Made by a program: the position numbers and the translations under genes
Origin: an uncultured Sinobacteraceae bacterium
GTDB taxonomy: Bacteria > Pseudomonadota > Gammaproteobacteria > Nevskiales > Nevskiaceae
Length of the DNA stretch: 64,000 bases
Assembly: GCA_903822975.1 (NCBI GenBank)
Contig: CAIJRD010000009.1
Span: forward strand, 1-64,000
Direction: 5' to 3'
Part shown: positions 54,748 through 63,685 of the stretch, in pieces
Layout: each line of letters opens with the position of its first letter
Numbering within the stretch: the stretch's first letter is position 1
The notes under the pieces: generated by a model
Database searches by the model: none
Told to the model about the DNA's origin: nothing
The model's input: only the letters and a program-made list of their open reading frames with translations

Positions 54748-55064
54748 TCTACCTACAAGATGGCCTGTACGTTCGTGTGCAAGAACTGCCGCAAGGCCCG
54801 GCACCATTGCCGCTGAAGAGCGGCTTCGACGCAGCCAAGGCCTACCGCGCGCTCGGAATCTATACGGCGTCCGAAAGCAGCGAGTGTTTCTTCGTGCTGT
54901 CGAACGATCGCGACGAAGTCTGGTTCATCTCCAACCGCCATCTGCGGACGGTTGCGCTCACGCCCGATGACAAGCGCTTGGGACGGCCTCTGGAACGGTT
55001 GGATGCAGCCGGGCCGCGACGAAGCATGGCACCTCGCATCGATGAGCGACCGCTTGCGCAATAG
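54744..55064 (+). CDS. Small unknown protein (106 aa), second of a coupled pair
   Basis: Not recognised by name, though similar short proteins with a VNDRDEVWFISNRHLR-like core seem familiar from Xanthomonadales-type genomes (memory, not a search). It has no signal or membrane span. The middle (ECFFVLSNDRDEVWFI) is strand-rich; the C-terminus is basic and probably disordered. ATG 54744 is coupled to the previous gene by ATGA. Confidence 0.6.
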   Translation: MIYLQDGLYVRVQELPQGPAPLPLKSGFDAAKAYRALGIYTASESSECFFVLSNDRDEVWFISNRHLRTVALTPDDKRLGRPLERLDAAGPRRSMAPRIDERPLAQ

Positions 55065-55197
55065 CGCGCGTAATCGCGCGTAATGGCGTCGTCCCATCAC
55101 CGCCAATTTGATCGTTGACGTGTTCGGACGTTGATGCGCAGCTGCGAGTTTTTGCCCAACGCCACGCACCCGCCACATCGCAGTTGCTGCAACTTTT

Positions 55198-56196
55198 CTA
55201 GTTGAATGCGAGCACGGGGCGAGGGTTTTCAGGCGCGTCGGCTTGGTAGGTCAGCGCAACCGGCGTTCCGTCGAGCAGCAGTGCGAGCGACGCCAGAAAT
55301 TCTGTCAGCGACCTGCAATTCCAATGCGGCGAAAGCGCTTCGAAATGCAACGGGCCTTCGATCAGCAACAGCGCACGCACGCCGCGCTGCGCCGCTGCTG
55401 CCTTGGCGCCGCGCAGCACGATCACCTGCTCTTGCTGCGCGGGTTGCAGTCGCACGCTGCTGTCGACGGCCAGCACCGCCAGCGCGGTGATTACCAGTCG
55501 AAGTCTCAGCGCGTCCGGCAGTGGGCCGATCGCCGCCAGCGCTTCCAACTGCTCGCCGCGCAGCTGGACCTCGCGTTGCGAGCCATAGCTGCGGAGTAGT
55601 CGCAGCGCGTCTTCGATCACGGCGGAAGGTTCTGCCGTAATCGACGGATCCAGTTCCGCCAGCCACGACGCCACCAGGGCGTTCTGATTTTCGAGCAAGT
55701 GCCGCAGACGCTCGCGCATCTGGGCGACGCGGCCGACCAGTTGGGTTTGACTGTCGAGAGCGAGCGGGCTTGCGAGGGCGCGGCCCAGCAAGTCGCATTG
55801 CAAGCCCAGCGCATTGAGCGGGTTGCGCAGTTCGTGCAGCAGGCTGCCGGAGAGTTGTGCGGCGAGCACCGAGCGCAGTTGCTGCAAGCAGCCGCGACGA
55901 CTCGCGGCCAGCGATTGCACTTCGAAGCAGTCGCTGTTGGCTACGCGCCGGAGTCGCCACGGATCTCCTTGCGGGTCCTCGGCAAACACGACGACATTGG
56001 ACGCGGCGGACTGCAGTGCTTGGGCCAGTGCCGGCGCCAGAACGGTCGTAGCGCCCGATGTCGCCGCGATCATCGAAGCGCCTTTCACCACCTGTAGATT
56101 CGCCTGCACGAACGCCGCCGCGTGCCAATGCAGGGCAGTCACGGGCTTCGTGGTCGCGGCTAGCTGTAACGTCACGTGATTTTCATCCTTGTCCAC
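55198..56196 (-). CDS. Degenerate histidine-kinase-like protein
   Basis: A 332-residue protein downstream of an NtrC-type regulator. A DHp-like helix carries the phospho-acceptor motif LLHELRNPLNAL (His121), followed by a second helix. The C-terminal half should be the ATPase, but no N-box, DxGxG or G-rich loop can be seen, so ATP binding looks lost or very divergent. The N-terminus (about 100 residues) has no membrane span. It may act as a phosphatase, adaptor or pseudo-kinase for the regulator encoded 99 bp upstream. The high Ala/Leu/Gln content could hide weak motifs. Confidence 0.7.
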   Translation of the reverse strand: MDKDENHVTLQLAATTKPVTALHWHAAAFVQANLQVVKGASMIAATSGATTVLAPALAQALQSAASNVVVFAEDPQGDPWRLRRVANSDCFEVQSLAASRRGCLQQLRSVLAAQLSGSLLHELRNPLNALGLQCDLLGRALASPLALDSQTQLVGRVAQMRERLRHLLENQNALVASWLAELDPSITAEPSAVIEDALRLLRSYGSQREVQLRGEQLEALAAIGPLPDALRLRLVITALAVLAVDSSVRLQPAQQEQVIVLRGAKAAAAQRGVRALLLIEGPLHFEALSPHWNCRSLTEFLASLALLLDGTPVALTYQADAPENPRPVLAFN

Positions 56197-56295
56197 GAAA
56201 CCGGCAGCACGCCAGTGCGGTGCCGCTCGCGGCTACACGCCTGCCTTTGTGCCCAGATGGGTGGTGCGAGCGAACGTCCCTGTCCGCTGCAACAA

Positions 56296-57765
56296 TCAGC
56301 TGCCAAGCGCCGTGGCGCGCAATCCCTCTGCCTCGAAACGCTTCAGCTTGTTGTACAGAGTCTTCACGCTGATACCGAGTTCCGCAGCCGCACGCGTCTT
56401 GTTACCGCGACAGGCGGTGAGCGTCTGAATGATCAGATCGTATTCGGCGTCGCGGAGTCGAACGCTCGCAGCCGGCGATTTCAGCGCCGGCACCACCGGT
56501 CGCTGGGCCGGCTCATCGCTTTCGATCCGTGCGTTGCGCTGTGGCAGCATCAGATGCTCGGCTTCGATCGCATCGGCTCCCATCAGGCAGGCACGTTCCA
56601 CCACGTTGCGCAGCTCGCGGACGTTGCCGGGCCAGTCGTGGCGCAACAGTGCGGCGGCCGCGCTGGCTGCAAAGCTGCGGGGCGTCGAGGTGCCGGCGCT
56701 GAAGTGCTGCAGGAAATGCTCCGCCAGCACGAGTACGTCGGTGCCGCGATCGCGCAGGGGCGGCAGCTCGATCGGGAACACCTGCAGCCGGTAGTACAAG
56801 TCGAGGCGGAAGCGTCCGTTCTCAACATCGGCGACCGGATTGCGATTGGTCGCCGCCACCATGCGTACGTCCACCGGAATTTCAGAATCCCCACCGACCC
56901 GCACGACTCGTCCGGTTTCCAGAACGCGCAGCAGGCTGGCCTGCAAGTCGATCGGCATCTCGGTGATTTCGTCGAGGAACAAGGTGCCGCCGGCGGCACG
57001 CTCGAAGATGCCCCGGTGCTGACGATGGGCGCCGGTGAAAGCGCCCTTCTCGTGACCGAACAGTTCGCTGGCGATCAATGCCGGGGTCACCGCCGCGCAG
57101 TTGAGTGCGACAAACGGACCGTCGGCGCGACGCGACAGTTGATGCAGACAATTCGCGGCGACTTCCTTGCCGGTTCCGCTTTCGCCCTGGATCAGCACCG
57201 TAATGTCGCTGCCGGCGGCACGGTTGATCAGCGACTGCGCCTGCTGCATCGCGGGTGAATTGCCAATCAGCAAGCCAGCGGCGGAAACCTCGGCTGCGGA
57301 TTCGGCCGACGCGGGCGCGTCGGCGGGTTGATTGGCTTTCGGGGCGATCGAAGGGCGCACCCGCTCGGCGCCGGATTTTCCGACACGGACCCGGGTCAGT
57401 ACGTTGCGCAGTTCATCGAGTTCGAGCGGCTTCATCAGGTAGTCGAACACCTGATAACGCATCGCCTCGACCGCACTCTTCAGGCTGCCCTGACCGGTCA
57501 GCACGACGAACTCGCGCGCCTGCGTACGCGGCGTTTGCTTGATCAGGCTGAGGCCGCTGCCATCCGGCAGGCCGATATCGACGATCACCAGGTCGAAGAC
57601 TTCCTGCGCCAGGCGCTTGCGCGCCGATTCGAGGTCGGGCGCCGTCGAGATCAAATAACCTTCGCCGCCAAGATACGACGCGAGATCGGCCGTAAGTTCT
57701 TGATCGTCATCGACCCAGAGCACCTTCAAGGGCCCTTGCGTGCTGTGGTCGTGTCCCTGCTTCAA
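56296..57765 (-). CDS. NtrC-family sigma-54 response regulator
   Basis: A 489-residue regulator. The receiver domain has the phospho-acceptor Asp63 in VDIGLPDGSG, WVDDD and a KPLELDEL Lys. The AAA+ domain carries Walker A GESGTGKE, GAFTGA near 241-246 (sigma-54 contact, intact), Walker B GTLFLDEI, and RLDLYYRL. The C-terminus has a Fis-type helix-turn-helix (NKTRAAAELGISVKTLYNKL). It would activate sigma-54 promoters; no target site was found by eye. The upstream 285-bp gap presumably holds its promoter. The start ATG at 57765 gives a normal N-terminus. Confidence 0.93.
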   Translation of the reverse strand: MKQGHDHSTQGPLKVLWVDDDQELTADLASYLGGEGYLISTAPDLESARKRLAQEVFDLVIVDIGLPDGSGLSLIKQTPRTQAREFVVLTGQGSLKSAVEAMRYQVFDYLMKPLELDELRNVLTRVRVGKSGAERVRPSIAPKANQPADAPASAESAAEVSAAGLLIGNSPAMQQAQSLINRAAGSDITVLIQGESGTGKEVAANCLHQLSRRADGPFVALNCAAVTPALIASELFGHEKGAFTGAHRQHRGIFERAAGGTLFLDEITEMPIDLQASLLRVLETGRVVRVGGDSEIPVDVRMVAATNRNPVADVENGRFRLDLYYRLQVFPIELPPLRDRGTDVLVLAEHFLQHFSAGTSTPRSFAASAAAALLRHDWPGNVRELRNVVERACLMGADAIEAEHLMLPQRNARIESDEPAQRPVVPALKSPAASVRLRDAEYDLIIQTLTACRGNKTRAAAELGISVKTLYNKLKRFEAEGLRATALGS

Positions 57766-58050
57766 TTCAACTTACCCATGCTTACAGATTGACTGGCAAT
57801 AGTTGCCAGCAATTTTTACACGGTTTCCACTCGGGTGCCTGGAATAGGCACACAAAAGAAATGTTTGAGCTGCCTAAGTTGATGATTGTTGAGCGGTATT
57901 TAAAAGTTTTCAAGGAGCTTTCGGCACGGCACGGCCACTGCAATGGATTTACTCCATGCAAACCTTCAATCAGATCTCAGTGCGTGACGCCGGCCGCTTC
58001 TGCCGGCGCGAGCCGCTGGGGCAGCCGGCGATCTGCGGATCCACTTCAGG

Positions 58051-58506
58051 ATGTCGGGGTGCCTTCGAATGATGCACGCAAGTCATTCCGCGGATGTGGC
58101 GGCGAGTAGCTACTCGGTCCAGTGGCAAGTGTCCGACGATCTGGCCGCTGCGGCGCCAGCGAACCGTCAAGCGCCGTCGCGCGTCATTCTGGTCGGCGAC
58201 GGTCAATCGCCTGCGCGTTATTGGGTGGCATCGAACACGTCGGCAAACGTCGCTCTGACGGATTCGAGTGCGTCGTCCGGTTTGCCCGACGCCGCTGTGG
58301 CCACAACGTCGAACGAACCGAATGCGTCGCCGACGCCAGGGCGCGACGCCGCAGCGACTGCGCGGCGCGTGTGGATGTCGCGTGCCGCGTTCAGTGGTGG
58401 CTGGCTGTTTCTGGCGCTGGCAATTTTCTGCTTCACACAGCATTTCGTCAGGCGTCGCATCGGTGTCGGCGTCCGCAACTGGCGTCTCGCGCGCGCCGCC
58501 GCCTGA
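58051..58506 (+). CDS. Unknown protein with C-terminal membrane helix (about 150 aa)
   Basis: Not recognised. About 100 polar, Ala/Ser/Thr-rich residues are followed by RVWMSRAAFSGG and a membrane span (WLFLALAIFCFTQHFV) near a basic C-terminus, so it may be a tail-anchored protein. Starts at 58051, 58069 and 58072 are possible, with no clear ribosome-binding site. It lies just ahead of a run of small genes with good sites. A chance frame cannot be excluded. Confidence 0.4.
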   Translation: MSGCLRMMHASHSADVAASSYSVQWQVSDDLAAAAPANRQAPSRVILVGDGQSPARYWVASNTSANVALTDSSASSGLPDAAVATTSNEPNASPTPGRDAAATARRVWMSRAAFSGGWLFLALAIFCFTQHFVRRRIGVGVRNWRLARAAA

Positions 58507-58555
58507 CGATCCCGATTCGTGGATTGATTGCTGCAAACCGCTCAAGGAGAGAGCT

Positions 58556-58834
58556 ATGACCTTCGACAAATTTCTAAAACGCAACCAGATGCTCGCCGAA
58601 CTCCTGGCCGAGATCGCCGCGCGCCGCGAAGCGGTGGGCTGGGTCAACCACGCCGCACCCATCGAAAGCGGGTTGCGTGACGTTCTGGCCGCACAAGAAC
58701 GTCTCCTCACCGCCGCTGAGCGCTTGCTGGAGCAGGACGGCGACAACGGCGCGCGCGCAGAAGTCGACGAACTCGCAAATCTGACCGCCGACAGTTTCGC
58801 GCGCACGGCTCCGGCTTCGATTCTCACGCATTGA
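58556..58834 (+). CDS. Small helical unknown protein (92 aa)
   Basis: Not recognised. A soluble, mostly helical protein (FLKRNQMLAELLAEIAARR, LAAQERLLTAAERLLEQD) with no cysteines or membrane span. ATG 58556 has AAGGAG about 6 nt upstream, a strong sign of a real gene. It precedes the DUF1328 and BON genes on the same strand, 80 bp apart, so it may share their envelope or stress regulation. Confidence 0.65.
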   Translation: MTFDKFLKRNQMLAELLAEIAARREAVGWVNHAAPIESGLRDVLAAQERLLTAAERLLEQDGDNGARAEVDELANLTADSFARTAPASILTH

Positions 58835-58914
58835 CCCAAGCCCAGATGCGGGAACTCATCGCATCGAAGCAACAAGGTTTCTGTTGTAACACTGCTCACA
58901 CTTAAGGAATTTCC

Positions 58915-59079
58915 ATGCTTCATTACGCCGTTGTCTTCCTGGTCATCGCGCTGATCGCCGCCGCACTCGGTTTTTCCGGCATCGCGGGCACCGCAGCCGG
59001 AATCGCCAAAATCCTGTTCGTCGTGTTCATCGTGCTGTTCCTGGTCTCGATGATCTTCGGACGGCGACCGTCCGTCTGA
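58915..59079 (+). CDS. DUF1328 family small membrane protein
   Basis: A 54-residue protein with two hydrophobic spans separated by a short Gly/Ala turn ([38 protein letters not shown]) and a basic tail. This is the pattern of DUF1328 (YtjA-like) proteins, often linked to stress. It is too short for many ORF finders. ATG 58915 has AAGGAA 6 nt upstream. The BON-domain gene follows 45 bp later. Confidence 0.85.
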   Translation: MLHYAVVFLVIALIAAALGFSGIAGTAAGIAKILFVVFIVLFLVSMIFGRRPSV

Positions 59080-59124
59080 CGCGACACCGATCAACACCAT
59101 CATTCCCCTGAACGAGAGCACTCC

Positions 59125-59721
59125 ATGAGCCAGTTACTGAAGCGCAGCCGTCGTGCTGCATTCACCTCCGTTTTTGTCGCCGCTGCGCTGACATTCGGTG
59201 GCGTCGCCGCTGCCGATAGCGCCACACTTGGCGCAGCCATCACCGACACCGCGATCACCGCGAAAGTGAAAGCGAAGTTCGCCGACGACTCGCGCTTGAA
59301 AACTTCCAAGCTGAGCGTGACCACCAACAATGGCGTGGTGACGCTGACGGGCGCAGCGCCGAGTTCGGATGCCAAGTCCGCGGCCGAAGATCTTGCGAAG
59401 ACCGTCGATGGCGTCAAGAGCGTAGACGATCAAATCGCCTCGCCTTCGCTGGCCGATGAAGTCGGCAGCAAGGCCAAGCACGCAGCACACAGCACGGGCA
59501 AAGTCGCCTCGGACAGCTGGATTACGACCAAGGTCAAATCCGAGCTGCTGGCCGATAGCGTGACCAAGGCACTGGATATCAGCGTCAGTACCACCGGTGG
59601 TGTCGTGACGCTTTCCGGCACGCTGGCGACTTCGGCACAGGTCGATCAGGCGGTGGCGGTTGCAAAGAAGGTTAAGGGGGTGAAAAGCGTCAATTCGGAC
59701 TCGTTGAAGTCGACCGGCTAA
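59125..59721 (+). CDS. Periplasmic BON-domain protein (OsmY-like)
   Basis: A 198-residue exported protein. A signal peptide (FVAAALTFGGVAAA) is followed by two BON domains (about 45-105 and 130-195): ITAKVKAKFADDSRLKTSKL with GVVTLTGAAP, and WITTKVKSELLADS with GVVTLSGTLA. BON domains bind phospholipid and occur in OsmY-type osmotic-stress proteins, so a role in envelope stability under stress is likely. It follows the DUF1328 gene on the same strand. Confidence 0.92.
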   Translation: MSQLLKRSRRAAFTSVFVAAALTFGGVAAADSATLGAAITDTAITAKVKAKFADDSRLKTSKLSVTTNNGVVTLTGAAPSSDAKSAAEDLAKTVDGVKSVDDQIASPSLADEVGSKAKHAAHSTGKVASDSWITTKVKSELLADSVTKALDISVSTTGGVVTLSGTLATSAQVDQAVAVAKKVKGVKSVNSDSLKSTG

Positions 59722-60225
59722 GCCGCGACTTCTCCGTTTGATGCCTAGGGAAGGTGGTCGAAGCAAGTCGAGCGCGTCTGACAAGGGACTGCCGGTGCGC
59801 GAGCGATTGATGAGCATTGTTTTTTGGGACGATCGAGGTCCCTAACGTCTACGTCCAATCCAACCTGGACGTCGTTGCCGCATCTGCGCCAGGGATGGCG
59901 CAGATGCGGTCTTTTTGATGCAGTGTTTTTAAGTGCGCGCGGTCGCGCGAGCGGAGTGGTGGATGCAGGCGGTGAAGGCGCGTCGGCGAAATCGCCTTGC
60001 GCAAGCCATAAATCTAGGGAGGCGACGGCGGCGCATGCTGCGGTCGCTTGAAGTGTCGGCGAGGCTCCAGCCGCAGATATCGATGCACCGCGCAGCGGTG
60101 GTGCATGTCGAATTGCAGCGTGGGCGGTTTAATTCACTCGTCGTTCCGCAATCGATCGCTGCACGTTGCCGGTCAAACGTGTCGCGCAGTTTTCGAAGCG
60201 CGCGCGGCGCTATCGGTTCGCGCAG
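59722..60225. other. Gap of about 500 bp after the BON gene, with terminator
   Basis: It contains the terminator at 59878-59916 and the region upstream of the hybrid kinase. Several plus-strand frames run through it without domain content. No other feature was seen. Confidence 0.4.
59878..59916 (+). terminator. Strong intrinsic terminator
   Basis: A perfect 14-bp stem (CCGCATCTGCGCCA / TGGCGCAGATGCGG) with a GGGA loop, followed by TCTTTTT. It lies about 155 bp after the BON gene stop and probably ends that transcript. Confidence 0.93.
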
Positions 60226-62151
60226 ATGAACCGCTCAGAACGCTATCACCCCGTCGCCGCACAGCCGGTCGCCTCGGCAGCGCTGCGCGGCTTGTTGGTC
60301 AGTGCGAATGCCGATCTGATTCTCCGCATTCAGCAACTGCTTGCCGGCTGGTACGACATCGAGGTTGTCGAAGCCATGTCCGCGGTGAAGGCGATGTCGG
60401 AGCCGCGTGTCGATTTTCTGTTGCTCGATGTTGCTCAACTGGATTCGGATTACGCGACTTGGGCTGCTCTGCTGCGTGATTCCGAGCGCCGGATCACCTG
60501 CGTCACCGTGTCTTCCAGCTTAGAGGCCAGTAGCCGCAGCCGAGCACTGCGTGCGGGAGTGGACGATCACTTGATGCCGCCATTCGAGCGCGAATCCCTC
60601 GTCGCCCGGCTCGATGGTCTGCTTGCCGCCGCGCGCATGCGACAGCGTTCGCAAACGGCTTCCGCACACGATGTCTCCGATCACCAGTTGCAGCAGGTGC
60701 TCGACGCACTGAAGGTCGTGCAATGTGAGCTCGATCTGGACAGCGGGAGCCTGCGCCCCTCGCCGCAATTCGAGCAACTGCTCGGCTTTCACCCGGGTGC
60801 GCGGAGTTGGTCTCACGACGATCTGCGAGCGCACGTGCATGTGGAAGATCGCACGGCCCTTGACGATGCCATCGAAAACGCCGGCACCTGCGAATGCAGG
60901 TTTCTAAGGGCGGACCGCTCGAATGGCTGGCTGTGGTTGAGCAGCAGTCCTTCGCAAGCGCCGGCCGCGACGGCGGCGCAGCGCAGCCTGTTGTTGCGGG
61001 ACATCAGTGGGCGTAAGGAGGCGGAACACCTGTTGCGCGATGTTGACCGGCGCAAGGAGGAGTTTGTCGCCACACTCGCGCACGAGTTGCGCAATCCTTT
61101 GGCGCCGCTGCGCAACGGCTTGCAGATCATGAAGCTCGCCAGCGACGATCGGGAGGCAGTGAACGCTGCGCGCGAGATGATGGAACGTCAACTCGAGCAC
61201 ATGGTGCGCCTGGTGCACGACCTGCTCGACATGAGTCGCATCAGCCACGGCAGTTTGACCTTGCAGCGGCGTCGCATCGATATCGCAACGGTCGTCGCCG
61301 CTGCCCTGGAAACCAGTGGACCGCTGATCGATCTGGCGGGGCACGATCTGGTGCTGTCGCTGCCGCCGCACGCGCTGTATGTCGAAGGCGATGTCACGCG
61401 CTTGACCCAAGTGATCACCAATCTGCTCGACAACGCAATCAAGTACACCCGCAATGGCGGACGCATCTGGCTCAGCGTGCAAGCGCGCAGCGGGCAGGTG
61501 GAATTGTCGGTGCGCGATAACGGCGTGGGAATTCCGCCGACGATGCTGGCGCGCGTATTCGAATCGTTCGCCCAGGTCACACCCTCGCTCGAACGAACCC
61601 AGGGCGGACTCGGCATCGGACTGTCGATCGTCAAACGCCTGATCGAAATGCATGGCGGTACCGTGGCGGCCCACAGCGATGGCCACGGTCAGGGCAGCGA
61701 ATTCATCGTCTGCTTGCCCTTGGCCGATGTCGCGTCCGCCACGGACAGCACGTCCGGTAGCGCCCCATCAACCGCTGCGCATGCTGCGCGCCGAATTCTG
61801 GTGGTCGACGACAACGTCGATTCCGCACTGAGCCTGGCCGCGATTCTCGAACTCGAAGGCAATGAACTGTGTACCGCGCACGATGGAATGGCCGCGGTCG
61901 CAGCGTCTGCCGCGTTCAAGCCCAATGTCATTTTTTTGGATATCGGTCTGCCCGAATTGAACGGCTACGAGGTTTGTCGCCGAATCCGACAACAGGACAG
62001 TGGCCGCGACGCATTCATCGTCGCATTGACCGGCTGGGGTCAACAGCAGGATCTGGACATGGCGCGAGCCGCCGGCTTCGATCGCCACTTGGTGAAGCCG
62101 GTGGAAATCGCCGTGATCGAAAACGTGCTGGCGAGCCTCGATCGCGTCTAG
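60226..62151 (+). CDS. Cytosolic hybrid histidine kinase/response regulator
   Basis: About 641 residues without membrane spans. Residues 25-145 resemble a receiver or PAS-like domain (RGLLVSANADLI, FLLLDVAQLD), not a full receiver. A PAS-like region (about 150-270) follows, then HisKA with TLAHELRNPLAPL (His286), HATPase_c with NLLDNAIKYT, DNGVGI and GGLGIGLSI, and a C-terminal receiver with DIGLPELNGYE (Asp572) and KPVEI. It may relay phosphate internally or to an unseen partner. ATG 60226 is chosen because upstream residues look non-coding. Confidence 0.9.
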   Translation: MNRSERYHPVAAQPVASAALRGLLVSANADLILRIQQLLAGWYDIEVVEAMSAVKAMSEPRVDFLLLDVAQLDSDYATWAALLRDSERRITCVTVSSSLEASSRSRALRAGVDDHLMPPFERESLVARLDGLLAAARMRQRSQTASAHDVSDHQLQQVLDALKVVQCELDLDSGSLRPSPQFEQLLGFHPGARSWSHDDLRAHVHVEDRTALDDAIENAGTCECRFLRADRSNGWLWLSSSPSQAPAATAAQRSLLLRDISGRKEAEHLLRDVDRRKEEFVATLAHELRNPLAPLRNGLQIMKLASDDREAVNAAREMMERQLEHMVRLVHDLLDMSRISHGSLTLQRRRIDIATVVAAALETSGPLIDLAGHDLVLSLPPHALYVEGDVTRLTQVITNLLDNAIKYTRNGGRIWLSVQARSGQVELSVRDNGVGIPPTMLARVFESFAQVTPSLERTQGGLGIGLSIVKRLIEMHGGTVAAHSDGHGQGSEFIVCLPLADVASATDSTSGSAPSTAAHAARRILVVDDNVDSALSLAAILELEGNELCTAHDGMAAVAASAAFKPNVIFLDIGLPELNGYEVCRRIRQQDSGRDAFIVALTGWGQQQDLDMARAAGFDRHLVKPVEIAVIENVLASLDRV

Positions 62152-62572
62152 AGACCGGCTCGGCAGTTGGGTCCGCAGGACCTGACGGATCGGCAAAATG
62201 AAAATCGTCAATCGTCAATCGTCAATCGTCAGGTAGGGTAGTTGCCGGTTGCGGCGTCGTCAGCGAGCCGCGCTCGACGGTGACTTGATGGTCACCATGC
62301 AGCTGCCCTTCCGTCGAGTCCCTCGGCGCCGCGGAAATGTTGATCGTCGCGGGATCGCCGGTTTTGCTTCTTGGCGGAATTACTCGTCGTCGGGCGATTC
62401 CCGGAAAAAATTACCCGGCCGGAGCACTAGCCAGGCCTGGGCGCGGATCTCCATGAGGTGTCCAAGACACTGATTCACATCAGTTATGCCGGGCCCGACG
62501 TTAGACCGGACGGCGTGGCACAGCTACTGCGTGACTGTATTGAACCAAAGCAGTCAATTACGGGAGTTCAAC
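62152..62572. repeat. Gap of about 420 bp with 7-bp AATCGTC repeat (62203-62230)
   Basis: Four exact copies of AATCGTC lie just after the hybrid kinase. No other structure or gene is supported until the ribosome-binding site GGGAG (62562-62566) of the next small gene. Confidence 0.7.
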
Positions 62573-62839
62573 ATGCAAGCCATCGTCAAAGATTTCGTTA
62601 TTCCGGTGAGCCTGTGCGTGCTCTGCGCCGTCGGGGGCTGGAGCCTGGGTCGGGAATCCACTGGTAATCATGCAAGCCCCAATGTCGTCGGAAACGCCTC
62701 GACGCGATCGCATGCCCAGGCCAGCGGCGACCTCGCGCGAAAACTCGACGCCACCAGCGCGCAGATCGTCCGGACGCCGCGCCTGCTTCGCTGCGATGGC
62801 CTGCATCGGGTGGCAACCATCCAGCGCACGGCGGCGTAA
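62573..62839 (+). CDS. Small exported or membrane-anchored protein (88 aa)
   Basis: Not recognised. It starts with an N-terminal hydrophobic segment (FVIPVSLCVLCAVGGWSLG), either an uncleaved anchor or a signal, followed by a polar Ser/Asn/Ala-rich part and a basic, Arg-rich C-terminus. ATG 62573 has GGGAG 6 nt upstream, supporting a real gene. It stands alone upstream of the cellulose genes. Confidence 0.5.
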   Translation: MQAIVKDFVIPVSLCVLCAVGGWSLGRESTGNHASPNVVGNASTRSHAQASGDLARKLDATSAQIVRTPRLLRCDGLHRVATIQRTAA

Positions 62840-63181
62840 ACCTTGAATCCTTGAGGGGCCGCGTCGGGCGCGTTGCGGTTCGTCGGTGTGGCCGTAATCT
62901 CGCGCCAAGAAATGAAGGCAGCGCGCGCATTCGACGCGAACGAAAACTGATTCGGTCTGTGCAGTGAGCATTTCGAAAAATAAATGTCCAGTGGCACGAT
63001 GTCGTAAAAACCAGCTGAAATTGATTGGTGAGGCGCTAATTTCCCGCTCAATCACCCAGGTCAACGCTGTTCGGCGTGTCTGACCCAATTTAAACTCCAC
63101 TTAAATTCCTGACGTTGGCCCATGCCTTGCAACTGCGAGTCAGCGGCGACCGAGGCCGATTAGTGGAGTGTCCGGGTCGCA
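62840..63181. promoter_or_regulatory. Region of about 340 bp upstream of the cellulose genes
   Basis: No supported gene. An AT-rich stretch with a short inverted repeat (around 63088-63107, AATTTAAAC...TTAAATT) lies before bcsD and could hold its promoter. Nothing else recognised. Confidence 0.35.
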
Positions 63182-63667
63182 ATGAAGCTTTCCATGGATG
63201 ACAGTCTGGCCTATTGGCGTGATCGGCCGCGTCCGCTCGGCGCGGATCTGGTTTTGCGACACCTGATGCTCGAATTACTGCGCCACGTCGGTGCCGATCA
63301 GGCACGCGCGTTGAGCTACGCCACCGGGGTAAGAATCGCAGCCGAGTCACCGCTCGATGCCGTCACCCAGCTCGACCAAATGGAAGCCGCCGCGCAGCGC
63401 TTTCTGGCTGCGCGCGACTGGGGCTGGGTGCGGATGGAAGAACGTGAAGACGCGGTCGATTTCGTGCACGGCTGCGCGCCGCTGCGTGCCTGGTTCGGCG
63501 AAGCCGGGCTGGACTGGGCGGCGGCCTTGTTCGAAGGCTGCTATGCGGAGTGGCTGCGGCAGTTGGGCGCCGGTGAGCGGCTCGAGTTGCGCCAAGTTGA
63601 AGTGCCGCGTGGCGACGATGATGTGATGCGGTTCCGCCTGATGCATCAGAGCCGTTTTGCGACCTGA
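63182..63667 (+). CDS. bcsD: Cellulose biosynthesis protein BcsD-like
   Basis: A 161-residue periplasmic or cytosolic subunit of BcsD type, which in Komagataeibacter forms an octameric ring that helps align cellulose chains. The pattern matches BcsD: a helical start (LRHLMLELLRHVGADQARAL), RDWGWVRMEEREDAVDFVHG, then AALFEGCYAEWLRQL. Identity is likely low, so BcsD is assigned by pattern. Start ATG 63182 or 63194. It is followed 19 bp later by another gene, probably in the same operon, running to the window edge. Confidence 0.65.
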   Translation: MKLSMDDSLAYWRDRPRPLGADLVLRHLMLELLRHVGADQARALSYATGVRIAAESPLDAVTQLDQMEAAAQRFLAARDWGWVRMEEREDAVDFVHGCAPLRAWFGEAGLDWAAALFEGCYAEWLRQLGAGERLELRQVEVPRGDDDVMRFRLMHQSRFAT

Positions 63668-63685
63668 GACGATCGGGCTCACGAC

